Below, one piece after another: positions 19,139-28,451 of a stretch of DNA of 48,826 bases. The notes beneath the pieces were generated by a model. It was not told where the DNA came from. It ran no database searches and saw nothing but the letters and a program-made list of their open reading frames with translations. The position numbers and the translations under genes are program-made. The stretch's first letter is position 1, and each line of letters opens with the position of its first letter. The stretch spans positions 1 to 48,826 of the forward strand of contig VEMX01000010.1 of NCBI GenBank assembly GCA_009711805.1. Direction: 5' to 3'. The DNA comes from Balneolaceae bacterium. Lineage in GTDB: Bacteria; Bacteroidota; Rhodothermia; Balneolales; Balneolaceae.

Positions 19139-19936
19139 ATGATGGCAGAACATATACCTCAATACCAGAAAATAGCCTGCAAGCTCCGGGAAGAGATTGT
19201 GGAAGGATACTACTCGGAAGGTGACAAGCTTCCTTCCGAAAAAAGATTATGCGAATATTTTGATGTAAGCCGTGTCACGGTGCGTCATGCGCTGCAATTG
19301 CTTGAGAATGAAGACCTGATCCACAAAAAACAAGGGTTGGGTGCTTTTGTATCGAACATTGATGTAGCCAACAAATTAGTTCAGCTCACCGATTTTTCCG
19401 AAGACATGCGCAAAGCCGGTTTTGAGAGTAAATCCAAACTCATTTCACTGGAAAAAACAGGCCCCGTTAAAGATGTGAATACATTCCTTGAACTCCGCCC
19501 GGATATGAAGTTAATCCGAATTGACCGGGTCCGACTGGCCAATGATAAAGCCGTTGCCTTTGACAGAACCTGGCTTCCTCCTGCTTATGGTCAACTATTG
19601 TTTGATGAGAATTTAACCACAAACACCCTTTACGAGCTTATTGAAGACAAGTATGAGATTCCCATTATTGGGGGGAAATATCAGATTACCGCTGCAACAG
19701 CAGATGAATACATAGCCAAGCATCTGGGGGTTCCCGTTGGGAGTGCCCTCCTTGAAATTGACCGGTGTTCGCGCACATACGGCAACAAGAAAATTTATTT
19801 TCAAAAAAGATATTACAATCCGGACCAGGTTTCCTATGAGGTTGAACTCTCCAGAAATGAAAATACAGATGTATCTTCCAGGAAAGGATTACCCTTAAAA
19901 GAATTTATTCCAAAATTTGCTAAATACGAGCAATAA
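19139..19936 (+). CDS. GntR/HutC family transcriptional regulator
   Basis: A 265-residue regulator. Residues 8-75 form the winged HTH (QYQKIACKLREEI, PSEKRLCEYFDVSRVTVRHAL, KKQGLGAFV). Residues about 95-240 form a UTRA ligand-binding domain, which places it in the HutC subfamily. It is divergently transcribed from the pump/sulfur operon and very likely controls it. The ligand is unknown. A GntR-UTRA controller is unusual for persulfide genes, which more often use CstR or BigR-type repressors. An M16 peptidase gene follows 46 nt downstream. Confidence 0.9.
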   Translation: MMAEHIPQYQKIACKLREEIVEGYYSEGDKLPSEKRLCEYFDVSRVTVRHALQLLENEDLIHKKQGLGAFVSNIDVANKLVQLTDFSEDMRKAGFESKSKLISLEKTGPVKDVNTFLELRPDMKLIRIDRVRLANDKAVAFDRTWLPPAYGQLLFDENLTTNTLYELIEDKYEIPIIGGKYQITAATADEYIAKHLGVPVGSALLEIDRCSRTYGNKKIYFQKRYYNPDQVSYEVELSRNENTDVSSRKGLPLKEFIPKFAKYEQ

Positions 19937-19982
19937 CAGCATCTTTTCGATACATTTTTTAACAATTCTAAATCGATCTATC

Positions 19983-21488
19983 ATGAAAATTTTCGGGAAA
20001 TTGAGAATACTTGGCATTCTCCTGATACTCATGGGTTTTGGTTATAGTACCACTCAAGCCCAATATCTGGAAGAATTTGAAAACAAAGTCACAGAGTTCA
20101 CCTTAGACAACGGACTCCACTTCATTATTATAGAACGGCATCAGGCTCCTGTTGCCAGTTTCTATACTGCTGTAAATGTTGGCGGAGTAGATGAACCGGT
20201 GGGCAACACCGGTATTGCTCATATCTTTGAGCATATGGCCTTTAAGGGAAATGACTATATAGGCACCACAGACTGGGAAAAAGAGAGCAAAGTCATTGAA
20301 CAAATGGACGAAGCTTACCAGGCATGGCTGGCAGAAAAATATTCTGTTAACCCTGACTCTGTCAAACTTGAAGAATTATGGAGTACGTTCCAGGATCTTC
20401 AGGAAAACTCTAAACAGTATGTAGTTAATAATGAGTTTTCTAAAATTATTGAGAAGAATGGAGGTACAGGTTTAAATGCCTCTACCAGTTCTGATCGCAC
20501 CAATTACTTCTATAGCCTCCCTTCCAACCGGGCCGAGCTGTGGTTTAACCTGGAAGCAGGACGTTTCAAGAAACCGATATTCCGGGAATTTTATGTAGAA
20601 AAAGAAGTAGTACGGGAAGAGCGGCGAATGAGAACCGAATCTAATCCCGTAGGCCGCCTTGTTGAAGAATTTATTGCCGTGGCCTATACCGCCCATCCGT
20701 ATGGACGACCCGTTGTCGGCTGGAATTCAGACATTACCGCTACTACTATTGAAGATGCCCATGATTTTTATGAAAAATACTATGTGCCCAGTAATATGAC
20801 CATGGCTATTGCCGGTGACGTAGATCCGGATAGAATGAAAGAACTGGCCGAAACCTATTTTGGAGATCTGGAGGCAGGAGAACCGGCTCCGAAGGTAACT
20901 ACGATTGAGCCACCCCAGCGGGGAGAACGCCGTTTTACAATTGAAGGAAAATCTCAACCCATTTTGTTAATGGGATATCATGGAGTATCTCAATCGCATG
21001 AAGATTTTGAGGCCTTAAACCTCATGGGGAATATGATTTCAACCGGCCGTACCTCGCGTCTTTATAAAAAACTGGTGGAAGAAGAGAAGATGGCCCTCCA
21101 GGTTGGAGCCTTTAATGGTTTTCCGGGATCCCGCTTTTCATCTCTGTTTCTGACCCTGGCTGTTCCCAACAGAGGTATTGATGTGGACTCTCTTGAACAA
21201 GCCGTTTATACAGAAATTGAAGCGGTAAAAGAAGGAGATCTCACCCAGGAAGAATTAGACCGTGCACGCACCAACATCCGTGCTAACCTGATACGGGGAC
21301 TTAATAACAATACCGGTTTAGCTCTTTCTTTCGCCAATGCCCATATGGACCAAGGCAACTGGAGAGAAGTATTCCGCCGATTAGACAGGATTGAACAGGT
21401 TACTCTTGAAGATATCCAGCGTGTAGCCAAAAAATACCTGGTAAAAGACCAAAGAACTGTTGGCGCTACCGTCAAAGCCGATTCCTAA
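19983..21488 (+). CDS. M16 zinc peptidase, catalytic subunit
   Basis: A 501-residue periplasmic pitrilysin-family peptidase with a signal peptide ending TTQAQ (about 27). The inverted zinc motif is intact: H80-IF-E83-H84. The distal acidic region YVEKEVVREERRMRTES is present after an insert of about 60 residues. The second M16 half follows (GRTSRLYKKLVEE). I use the ATG at 19983, which begins the signal peptide. The next gene, 32 nt away, encodes a partner lacking the zinc motif, so a heterodimer is likely, as in other bacterial M16 pairs. It degrades peptides or misfolded envelope proteins; the substrate is unknown. Confidence 0.9.
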   Translation: MKIFGKLRILGILLILMGFGYSTTQAQYLEEFENKVTEFTLDNGLHFIIIERHQAPVASFYTAVNVGGVDEPVGNTGIAHIFEHMAFKGNDYIGTTDWEKESKVIEQMDEAYQAWLAEKYSVNPDSVKLEELWSTFQDLQENSKQYVVNNEFSKIIEKNGGTGLNASTSSDRTNYFYSLPSNRAELWFNLEAGRFKKPIFREFYVEKEVVREERRMRTESNPVGRLVEEFIAVAYTAHPYGRPVVGWNSDITATTIEDAHDFYEKYYVPSNMTMAIAGDVDPDRMKELAETYFGDLEAGEPAPKVTTIEPPQRGERRFTIEGKSQPILLMGYHGVSQSHEDFEALNLMGNMISTGRTSRLYKKLVEEEKMALQVGAFNGFPGSRFSSLFLTLAVPNRGIDVDSLEQAVYTEIEAVKEGDLTQEELDRARTNIRANLIRGLNNNTGLALSFANAHMDQGNWREVFRRLDRIEQVTLEDIQRVAKKYLVKDQRTVGATVKADS

Positions 21489-21520
21489 CCCAAGATTTTT
21501 AATTCTTAAGAATATACATT

Positions 21521-23596
21521 ATGAAACGACTAATAATCTTATCATTTGTCATGATGTTTTCGCTGTCTCTGATGGCTCAAAAACGTTATGATGAAATCGA
21601 ATATCCCGAATTAAATGAAATTGAAACTCCCGCTATCGAAGAATTTAGCCTCGATAACGGAATTAAATTTTACCTGGTTGAAGACCACGAACTACCCCTC
21701 GTTAATGTACGGATATTAGTACAGTCAGGAAGTATCCTGGAGCCCAAAAGCAAAACGGGACTGGCTAGTATGACGGGCACAGTAATGCGAAGCGGTGGTT
21801 CCGAGAACTACCCGGCAGATAAGCTCAATAAGCTGCTTGAAGATAATGCAGCAAACCTATCTACTTATTTGGGATTCAGTTCCGGTGGAGCCAGCCTCAA
21901 TGTGCTCAAAGAAGATTTTGATGACATATTACCTGTGTTTGTAGATGTACTTCAAAATCCTGCTTTCCCCGAGGATAAAGTTGACCTGGCTAAAACACAG
22001 ACCAAAAGCGGTATATCTCGCAGAAACGACAATCAACAAGCTATTGGAAGCCGGGAATTCAGAGATCTTATATATGGTGAAAATTCCATCTATACCCAGC
22101 AAACAGAATATGAAACCGTAAATAATATCAGCCAGAACGATCTCATAAACTTTCACAAAGATGCTTTTGTAGGCAACAATATGATGATTGGTATTGTTGG
22201 GGATTTTAATACCGAGGAAATGAAGCAGAAGCTGGAAGAAGCTTTTAGCAGTTTCCCCGCCGGAGAGGAAACAAACATTATTTTTCCCGAAGTCAATTAT
22301 GACTATCCCGTCACCATTAATTTTGTAGACAAACCTGATGTTAACCAAAGTTTTGTAACACTCGGCCATATAGGTGGTCTGCGTGAAAACCCCGACTATC
22401 CGGCTATACAGGTTATGAACCAGGTGTTGGGAGGTGGATTCTCAGGACGTCTGTTCCAGAAAGTAAGAACTGAGCTTGGATTAGCTTACTCGGTAGGTGG
22501 AGGATATCGTTCTAATATTAACTATCCAGGCTCTTTCCAGATAACCACTATGACGAAAAGCTCTACCACAGCCGAAGCCATAGACGCCATTATTGAGGAG
22601 ATAGAGCGAATGAAGACAGAACCGCCCACAGAAGAAAAACTGCAGGAAACCAAAGATCAGTTTTTAAACTCACTGGTATTTCGGTCGGTTAGCAAGTCTC
22701 AGATACTAAATCGTCAGATGAACAACGAATATAATGGGCTTTCTCCTGAAGCCTTTAATGAACTTATTGAAGGCATTAAAGCAACTACTCCTGCCGATGT
22801 ACAAAGTGTAGCCAAAAAGTACCTGCGCCCTGACAAGCTGCAAATTCTTGTAGTGGGCAATAAAGAAGAAATTGGGGACCAACTCGATAAATATGGCAAC
22901 ATAAATGAACTGGATATCTCCATTCCACAACCTCCCGCTGAAAAAAAAGAACAAGAAGCTGGTGATGCTAATCAAGGAAAGGAATGGTTAGCCAAAATGG
23001 CTGAAGCTGTTATCGAAGCCGGCACTGAAGTTACTTCTATTGCGCAAACGGGTTCACAAACTATTGTTACCCCTCAGGGAGCAGTTGATATACCAGGTAC
23101 CATAACAAATAACTATGCAGAAGATAAAGTGAAAGCAATACTGAATGCTCCTCAGGGTACAATTGAAATGACTGTACAGGACGGAAAGGGCACTCAAAAA
23201 ATGGCTGGTCAGGAATTCCCTATGCCGCCGGCTTCGGTAAAACAAATCCAACAAGAATTAGAGCGAGATTACATTAATATAGCATTATCTTATGCATCTC
23301 TGGAAGCCGAATATCTTGGAAAAGAAAGTATTGACGGTACAGAATATGTGAAATTGCGTGTTAATTTTGACACCCCGGTAACCTATTACCTGGATCCTGC
23401 GACCAATTTACCGAATATACTGACTTATGAGCAGTTCAATCCACGATTAGGTAAATCCCAACAAGTTAAAACCACCTACAGCAACTGGAAAACCGTAGAT
23501 GGTGTTACTTTTGCCTTTACGGTAGAAAGTACTGCTGATGGTGAGAAAACCTCATCGCAGAGCATCGAGAGCATTGAGGTAAACAAAGAAAACTAA
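21521..23596 (+). CDS. M16 peptidase-like partner without zinc site, C-terminal extension
   Basis: A 691-residue secreted protein with a signal peptide ending SLMAQ (about 19). Residues about 30-455 form two M16 halves, but the HxxEH motif is replaced by GLASMTGTVM, so this chain cannot bind zinc. It keeps the glycine-rich substrate loop GLAYSVGGGYRS, as in mitochondrial alpha-MPP. Residues about 480-691 are an extra domain after a Lys/Glu-rich linker, with beta strands (LEAEYLGKESIDGTEYVKLRV, PNILTYEQFN) resembling lipoprotein-sorting LolA/outer-membrane-lipoprotein folds. It is co-transcribed with the catalytic subunit and followed by a strong terminator. Confidence 0.88.
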   Translation: MKRLIILSFVMMFSLSLMAQKRYDEIEYPELNEIETPAIEEFSLDNGIKFYLVEDHELPLVNVRILVQSGSILEPKSKTGLASMTGTVMRSGGSENYPADKLNKLLEDNAANLSTYLGFSSGGASLNVLKEDFDDILPVFVDVLQNPAFPEDKVDLAKTQTKSGISRRNDNQQAIGSREFRDLIYGENSIYTQQTEYETVNNISQNDLINFHKDAFVGNNMMIGIVGDFNTEEMKQKLEEAFSSFPAGEETNIIFPEVNYDYPVTINFVDKPDVNQSFVTLGHIGGLRENPDYPAIQVMNQVLGGGFSGRLFQKVRTELGLAYSVGGGYRSNINYPGSFQITTMTKSSTTAEAIDAIIEEIERMKTEPPTEEKLQETKDQFLNSLVFRSVSKSQILNRQMNNEYNGLSPEAFNELIEGIKATTPADVQSVAKKYLRPDKLQILVVGNKEEIGDQLDKYGNINELDISIPQPPAEKKEQEAGDANQGKEWLAKMAEAVIEAGTEVTSIAQTGSQTIVTPQGAVDIPGTITNNYAEDKVKAILNAPQGTIEMTVQDGKGTQKMAGQEFPMPPASVKQIQQELERDYINIALSYASLEAEYLGKESIDGTEYVKLRVNFDTPVTYYLDPATNLPNILTYEQFNPRLGKSQQVKTTYSNWKTVDGVTFAFTVESTADGEKTSSQSIESIEVNKEN

Positions 23597-23619
23597 ACAA
23601 GTTCTATCTTTAAATATTG

Positions 23620-23657
23620 ATCCTGCATCTCTTTATTGAGGTGCGGGATTTTTTTTA
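23620..23657 (+). terminator. Rho-independent terminator after M16 operon
   Basis: A 12-bp stem (ATCCTGCATCTC with GAGGTGCGGGAT, two G-U pairs) with a 6-nt loop, followed by at least eight T. It lies 24 nt after the M16 partner stop. Confidence 0.88.
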
Positions 23658-23717
23658 GCCTTTCAGTGTTTGATTTGGTATATATTCAATAGTTCAAAAA
23701 AATAAAGATTATTATTT

Positions 23718-24242
23718 ATGTCAGTTTGGAATAAAGAATATCCAGCACCTTCCGAATACGCCCATTATTACTCTGGATATGTAGAGCATGTACCCAAGAG
23801 TAACATCATTGAGACCTTAAACTCACAAATGCATGAGTTCTATACCTTCATTAATACCATCCCGGGCGAAAAAGCTTTTTCTTCCTATGAAAAAGGAAAG
23901 TGGACCATTAAGCAGATTGTAGGACACCTCATTGAAACGGAACGGGTGTTTGCACATCGCGCACTTTGTTTCAGCCGAAGGACTCCCTATGATTTGCCTT
24001 CTATGAAACAGGACGATTGGGTGAAGTACTCCAATCACAACAGCCGGAAACTAAGTAACCTGGGGAATGAGTACCTGGCAGTCCGTATTTCAAGTATTCA
24101 CTTGTTTCAAAATATGACCAAGGAAATGCTCTCATTAAAAGGCACAGCCAGTGGGGTGGAATTTACAGTACGTTCTATTCCCTTCATCATTGCCGGCCAT
24201 GAACTCCATCATTTAGATATTATTAAAGAAAAGTACCTGTAA
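23718..24242 (+). CDS. DinB-like metal-binding protein
   Basis: A 174-residue four-helix-bundle protein of the DinB/YfiT-like superfamily. The metal-binding His set is H70 (VGHLIETE), H161 and H165 (GHELHH). Members act as thiol-dependent (for example bacillithiol) S-transferases or remain uncharacterised. It is monocistronic, convergent with a glycosyltransferase gene 22 bp away. The specific activity is unknown. Confidence 0.85.
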   Translation: MSVWNKEYPAPSEYAHYYSGYVEHVPKSNIIETLNSQMHEFYTFINTIPGEKAFSSYEKGKWTIKQIVGHLIETERVFAHRALCFSRRTPYDLPSMKQDDWVKYSNHNSRKLSNLGNEYLAVRISSIHLFQNMTKEMLSLKGTASGVEFTVRSIPFIIAGHELHHLDIIKEKYL

Positions 24243-24264
24243 TACCCCGGCAATCACTCAAACC

Positions 24265-25317
24265 TCAGTTCATAGCATTGGCTTTTCTCAGGTCTGATGT
24301 AGAAAAGCCGGAAGTATCATCTTCGGTTGAGCCTTGTCCTGCGTTTAGGATTCTTTGCATCAATACGTCTTGATCGGATGTTTCCTTCAAACTCAGACTC
24401 TTCCCATGGGCAATCCACTTTTTTATTTTCTCTACAAAATCAGATCCTATGCGATATACCACAGTGGCTCCGAGATCTTGCAGGGCTGCCGCATTGCAGA
24501 GCTGTTCATATTGGTTGCGGATGGGAATAGTTAAAAGTTTCTTACCGAGATACATAGCCTCAGAAGTAGTCTCAAAACCAGAAGCCGATATAATACCTAT
24601 GCAGCTTTCAATACTTTTCAAAAAACAGTCCTTTCCTGTAGGCTGTACCTTCACATTTCCTCTTTCATAGGCATGCTTGCAATAGGGTGAAAAAATATGC
24701 CATTCCACCGATTTAATCTGTACCAGGATACTGCACAATGTCTGGTAATCGAAAGCCGGAAGGTATACTGTCACATGATTCTTCTGTAATGGATTTAATG
24801 CTTTGATTTGATCCCGGATGATAGGCGGTTCAATAAAATCATCATAACGGATATAATGTGATCCCACAGCGGCGGTACAGGGTGCAAAGTACCTCAATAT
24901 TTGTTCCGAGACAAAAGATTTACGGGAAGGCCGGGGCACTTCAACAGACAAAAAGGAAGCCTGATGACTAATAGCCACACAAGGGATACCGGCCGTGCGG
25001 GCTGCCCAAGCTGATACAGGTTCAAAATCGTTGACAACAAAATCATAGGCATCCACCGGGAGTGTTCCAACATCCCGCATGAACTGCATAGGTTGAAGGT
25101 TCAGTGCTGTATCCAAAAAATCTATACTCCCTTTATTATCATAGGAGAAGCTAATTCCACGTGGTTTATAAGCAATTTCACCTTCCACATTCAGCTTATA
25201 ATTATAGCCGCTGATCAGTACTTCTACTTCTGCAAATTCCCTGAGTTTTGGTAAAACTACCCGGGCCCGGCTTATATGCCCATGCCCGGTTCCCTGAATA
25301 CCGTATAAAATTTTCAT
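24265..25317 (-). CDS. glycosyltransferase, MurG/GT28-like fold
   Basis: A 350-residue GT-B glycosyltransferase. The N-terminal GIQGTGHGHISRA is the glycine-rich acceptor-side motif. The C-terminal half carries SASGFETTSEAMYLGKKLLTIP followed by NQYEQLCNAAAL, the nucleotide-sugar binding region typical of GT1/GT28 enzymes. It overlaps the upstream metallophosphatase gene by 4 nt. This two-gene pair suggests envelope glycolipid or lipid A-related chemistry; acceptor and donor are unknown. The last 25 or so residues are low-complexity. Confidence 0.82.
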   Translation of the reverse strand: MKILYGIQGTGHGHISRARVVLPKLREFAEVEVLISGYNYKLNVEGEIAYKPRGISFSYDNKGSIDFLDTALNLQPMQFMRDVGTLPVDAYDFVVNDFEPVSAWAARTAGIPCVAISHQASFLSVEVPRPSRKSFVSEQILRYFAPCTAAVGSHYIRYDDFIEPPIIRDQIKALNPLQKNHVTVYLPAFDYQTLCSILVQIKSVEWHIFSPYCKHAYERGNVKVQPTGKDCFLKSIESCIGIISASGFETTSEAMYLGKKLLTIPIRNQYEQLCNAAALQDLGATVVYRIGSDFVEKIKKWIAHGKSLSLKETSDQDVLMQRILNAGQGSTEDDTSGFSTSDLRKANAMN

Positions 25318-26129
25318 CCCAGCATTTTTTTATGATCCATTGAGTGAGCATGCATCAATTTGTTGATTTTTGGATTTTCCTGAAGAATGATATCCTCACT
25401 GTATCGGTACAAATTCCATTCATACCCGTCATATTCCAGGGAAGTCAGATTCTCAACCCAGTCCCCTGAATTCAGATAAATAACCGATCCTTCTTCATTC
25501 TCATACCCTCTTATCTTCGGTTGATGGATGTGCCCGCACACTACGTAGTCATAGCCTTCTTCAATGGCCAGTTTCATGGCTGTCATCTCAAAATCATCAA
25601 TAAAGCTGACCGCCTGTTTCACACTGTCTTTTATTTTCTTTGACAGAGAAAATCTTCCATATCCCAGTTTGTCGGATATATAGTTGGTCATGCGGTTCAG
25701 TAGAATAAGCAGCTCGTACCCATGCCCTCCTATTTTGGCAATCCACCGGCTGTGCTTCATCACTATATCAAAAATATCCCCATGAAAGAACCATACTTTC
25801 TCTCCATTCAAATCCAGCACCAGTTTATCACGAATAAACAAAGGGCCCAATTGCAGGCTCGACACTTTGCGAAGCATGTCATCATGATTCCCAGTGAGGT
25901 AATAAATATCTACTCCATTGGTCATCATGTTGATAAGTGTTCGAATGACATGCATATGAGCTTCGGGCCAGTAATACTTTTTAAAATTCCACATATCAAT
26001 AAAATCGCCATTCAAAATTATGCGTTTTGGATTTATGGAGTTCAGATATTGAACCAATTCTACAGCATGGCAACCTACAGTTCCCAGATGAACATCCGAT
26101 AATACAACAGTGTCAAGAGATCGTTTCAT
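25314..26129 (-). CDS. LpxH-like calcineurin-type metallophosphatase
   Basis: A 271-residue metallophosphoesterase with the full metal set: D12 and H14 (SDVHLG), D42 (NGDFIDMW), N81-H82 (TGNHDD), H116 (FFHGD), and H200 and H202 (CGHIHQPK). It resembles UDP-2,3-diacylglucosamine pyrophosphatase relatives but is longer than LpxH. The helix-rich insert (about 130-180) holds aromatic residues that could contact a lipid. It is translationally coupled to the glycosyltransferase. A role in lipid A or another membrane glycolipid is likely; whether it is the true LpxH of this organism cannot be decided here. Confidence 0.85.
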   Translation of the reverse strand: MKRSLDTVVLSDVHLGTVGCHAVELVQYLNSINPKRIILNGDFIDMWNFKKYYWPEAHMHVIRTLINMMTNGVDIYYLTGNHDDMLRKVSSLQLGPLFIRDKLVLDLNGEKVWFFHGDIFDIVMKHSRWIAKIGGHGYELLILLNRMTNYISDKLGYGRFSLSKKIKDSVKQAVSFIDDFEMTAMKLAIEEGYDYVVCGHIHQPKIRGYENEEGSVIYLNSGDWVENLTSLEYDGYEWNLYRYSEDIILQENPKINKLMHAHSMDHKKMLG

Positions 26130-26303
26130 AACCAGCTATTGATGATTTTTCACAAATATCGATTATACATATTATCTGTGATTTGTCCAGGAATGATCAA
26201 TTCATTATCTCTGTGTTAGCGAATTATTACGCTTGACTGAGAAAACTGAATGATTAAATTGAGGCTCTTGTATAAATCTGAACCTGAACCACTATACATA
26301 ATC

Positions 26304-26753
26304 ATGAGTGACGCAGCTAAAAAAATTGTCCACGTACATCTCCCAAAAGACGAAGCATTCAAAACAACACTGACCGCCGGCAAACATGAGTTAATTGCTG
26401 ATGAGCCGGAACATGTGGAAGATGGCAAAGATCAGGGACCAGATCCCTACGACTATTTGCTGATGAGTCTTGGCACCTGTACAGTTATGACCATAAAAAT
26501 GTATGCCCGCAGGAAAGAATGGACGGTCGAAGATATTTACCTGGAACTGCGGCATAACAAAAGCCATGATGAAGACTGTGAGAATTGTGAAGACAAGAAC
26601 AGTAAAATTGATGTAATCGAAAAAGAACTTATTGTAAAGGGGGACTTATCCGACCAACAAATGCAACGACTCCTGGAGATATCTAAAAAATGCCCGGTGC
26701 ACCGAACACTCCAAGGTGATATTAAGCTAAAAAGTACGATTGCGGCAGGATAA
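26304..26753 (+). CDS. OsmC family protein
   Basis: A 149-residue OsmC/Ohr-fold protein acting on hydroperoxides or related thiols. The two redox Cys are in LGTCTVMT and KKCPVHRTL. The loop HDEDCENCEDKN between them is typical of a Bacteroidota/proteobacterial subgroup. I chose the ATG at 26304, because the frame extends 18 codons upstream without family similarity. A 92-residue hypothetical gene follows 84 nt later. A decayed copy of this gene's 3' part and of the following gene lies at about 30.45-30.83 kb. Confidence 0.9.
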   Translation: MSDAAKKIVHVHLPKDEAFKTTLTAGKHELIADEPEHVEDGKDQGPDPYDYLLMSLGTCTVMTIKMYARRKEWTVEDIYLELRHNKSHDEDCENCEDKNSKIDVIEKELIVKGDLSDQQMQRLLEISKKCPVHRTLQGDIKLKSTIAAG

Positions 26754-26837
26754 AACTTTCTCAAGTTTTGTGAATTATTTATTGTCCACACTGATCATCC
26801 GCTATTAATCTTGTATTACTTCATTCCATAGATTTAC

Positions 26838-27116
26838 ATGCGCAACTCAGCAAAAAGAATACTAACCAACGCTATCCTTGAAGCTCAAACCTGGAAACCC
26901 GACCGGTCCCGTTTAGCGCTCGAAAATGATTTTTATGAACTCATGCTCCGCGGCCCTTCCCTGGATGAATATCCGGAGCTTTGGAGAGACCTCAGAATAG
27001 CCCTGGCAGAAAATGAGTTTTTAGAGAATCCGGACCTGCAAGAGTTTCTGAGCCGCACCGATTATGCCCGAGAAGGCTATTGGTGGTTCGATCCTGCGGA
27101 GTGGAAAAACTTTTAA
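26838..27116 (+). CDS. hypothetical 92-residue protein
   Basis: A small acidic soluble protein, rich in Trp, Glu, Leu and Arg (LRGPSLDEYPELWRDL, GYWWFDPAEWKNF), without signal peptide or membrane segment. No family is recognised. It is supported as a real gene by codon-like composition, by its position behind osmC and by a degenerate second copy at 30641-30830 in the same order relative to an osmC remnant. Confidence 0.7.
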   Translation: MRNSAKRILTNAILEAQTWKPDRSRLALENDFYELMLRGPSLDEYPELWRDLRIALAENEFLENPDLQEFLSRTDYAREGYWWFDPAEWKNF

Positions 27117-27181
27117 GTGCCGGGTTTAAAAAACGGTTTGTATGATTGCACATTATCATCTGTAGGTATAACACTCATTTC

Positions 27182-27832
27182 TCATGCGGTTTCAAGTCTT
27201 CTGAAGCTGCAAAAGATGAAGTTTTGAATAGTGTCAAACGGTGTTTTGTGGTCAACGGATATGCATTTTATCTTTTCAAAGAAATCCTGTAGCAGTTTAG
27301 CCATTGTCTGCTCGGAGTATTGGTTAATTTCAATACCGCTGCACTTTTTGGGCCCTTGCTCGGAGAATGTCCCGATCACCAAATAACCTTCAGGTTTTAT
27401 GTTAGACCTGATCGTCTTGAGATAGCTTTCTATTTCCTTTTCGTTGGTCAGGAAGTGAAATGCGGCCCGGTCGTGCCAGAAGTCATACTTGTCTTCAGGG
27501 TTAAAATTTGCAGCATCAGCAACTATCCATTTTACTTTTCGCGCATTCTCTCCAAGTCGTTGCCTGGCTTTTTTAATGGCTTTCTCTGAAATATCGAGAA
27601 CGGTAATGTCTTGGTATCCCATATCAATCAGGTGATCAACAAAAAAACTGTCGCCCCCACCAATGTCTATGATTTTTGCTTTTTTGGGGAGATCAAATTG
27701 CTTTACAAAATCCAGCGAAGTTGTTGGTGTGGGTTGAAACCAACTTACTTCGTCAATGCGCTTATTGGTGTAAATGTTCTCCCAGTGCTTCTTCCTGTCA
27801 AAGTTTTCCATCATTCTCTTTTTATTAGCCAT
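27182..27832 (-). CDS. class I SAM-dependent methyltransferase
   Basis: A 216-residue cytosolic Rossmann methyltransferase. Motif I is IIDIGGGDSFFVDHL (about 54-68), an acidic VLDIS loop follows, and the motif IV-like YDFWHDRAAFHFL is near 116. The WHDRAAFHFL form resembles small-molecule thiopurine/tellurite-type methyltransferases. Its substrate is unknown. The start codon overlaps the stop of the upstream 72-residue gene (TAATG), which supports both the start at 27832 and coupling. Confidence 0.85.
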   Translation of the reverse strand: MANKKRMMENFDRKKHWENIYTNKRIDEVSWFQPTPTTSLDFVKQFDLPKKAKIIDIGGGDSFFVDHLIDMGYQDITVLDISEKAIKKARQRLGENARKVKWIVADAANFNPEDKYDFWHDRAAFHFLTNEKEIESYLKTIRSNIKPEGYLVIGTFSEQGPKKCSGIEINQYSEQTMAKLLQDFFEKIKCISVDHKTPFDTIQNFIFCSFRRLETA

Positions 27833-28050
27833 TACAACTTATTCTGCACCATTTCCCTGATTTTAACAGCTTTCTCAAAGTGATCAAGTTTATGCTTCAT
27901 TATCCACCATTCCGCAACGTCCATTAACAGTTGTGGATTGGTATTTTTATTCTCAAAAAAAGCATAAAATGAAAGTCCTACATTTTCCCCTTTCTTCTCG
28001 ATCTTTTTATTACAGGTCGCAATTATCTTTTCGGCTATTATTTCATTCAT
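27832..28050 (-). CDS. hypothetical 72-residue protein
   Basis: A small Lys/Glu-rich protein (MNEIIAEKIIATC...) ending VKIREMVQNKL. No known family is recognised. The ATG at 28050 gives a compact protein; the frame extends 24 codons further with poor composition. It is translationally coupled to the methyltransferase (shared TAATG). Confidence 0.55.
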   Translation of the reverse strand: MNEIIAEKIIATCNKKIEKKGENVGLSFYAFFENKNTNPQLLMDVAEWWIMKHKLDHFEKAVKIREMVQNKL

Positions 28051-28451
28051 TATGTTCAATCTTTGATAAAGAGTTTTGAAAAACCGAGATTTCAACCGGC
28101 AGGTAACGCAAACATTGGGCAAAAACCGGTTTTACAAAGCGTTCTGATAAATTTCTTTTCTGTACTTGCAGCCAGCATTGGCATAATAACGAGTAAAAAG
28201 GAATAAATCGGAGTTAATTTAAAATATAAACAACGCCTTGTTCAGTCTTTTCAAAACGATGTACAGACTTATTCTATACGAAATTCCGCGTTTGGACGAA
28301 GTCAAAGGGGCAACTCAATGCTATAATATTATGATCGCGAACTATAGCCTCACTTATTTATTATTGCTTGAAATCGGACAGTGTTAAAATTTCTATTTAT
28401 CAAATATTTCTTTCCAGAGTATGAATGCATTTATCTTTTGTTATCGTTTTT
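28051..28451. other. AT-rich gap
   Basis: No gene is supported. At 28090-28130 two CCGG-centred blocks (CAACCGGC and AACCGGTT) flank a short AT-rich core, possibly a degenerate inverted repeat. The remainder shows no clear structure. Confidence 0.35.
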
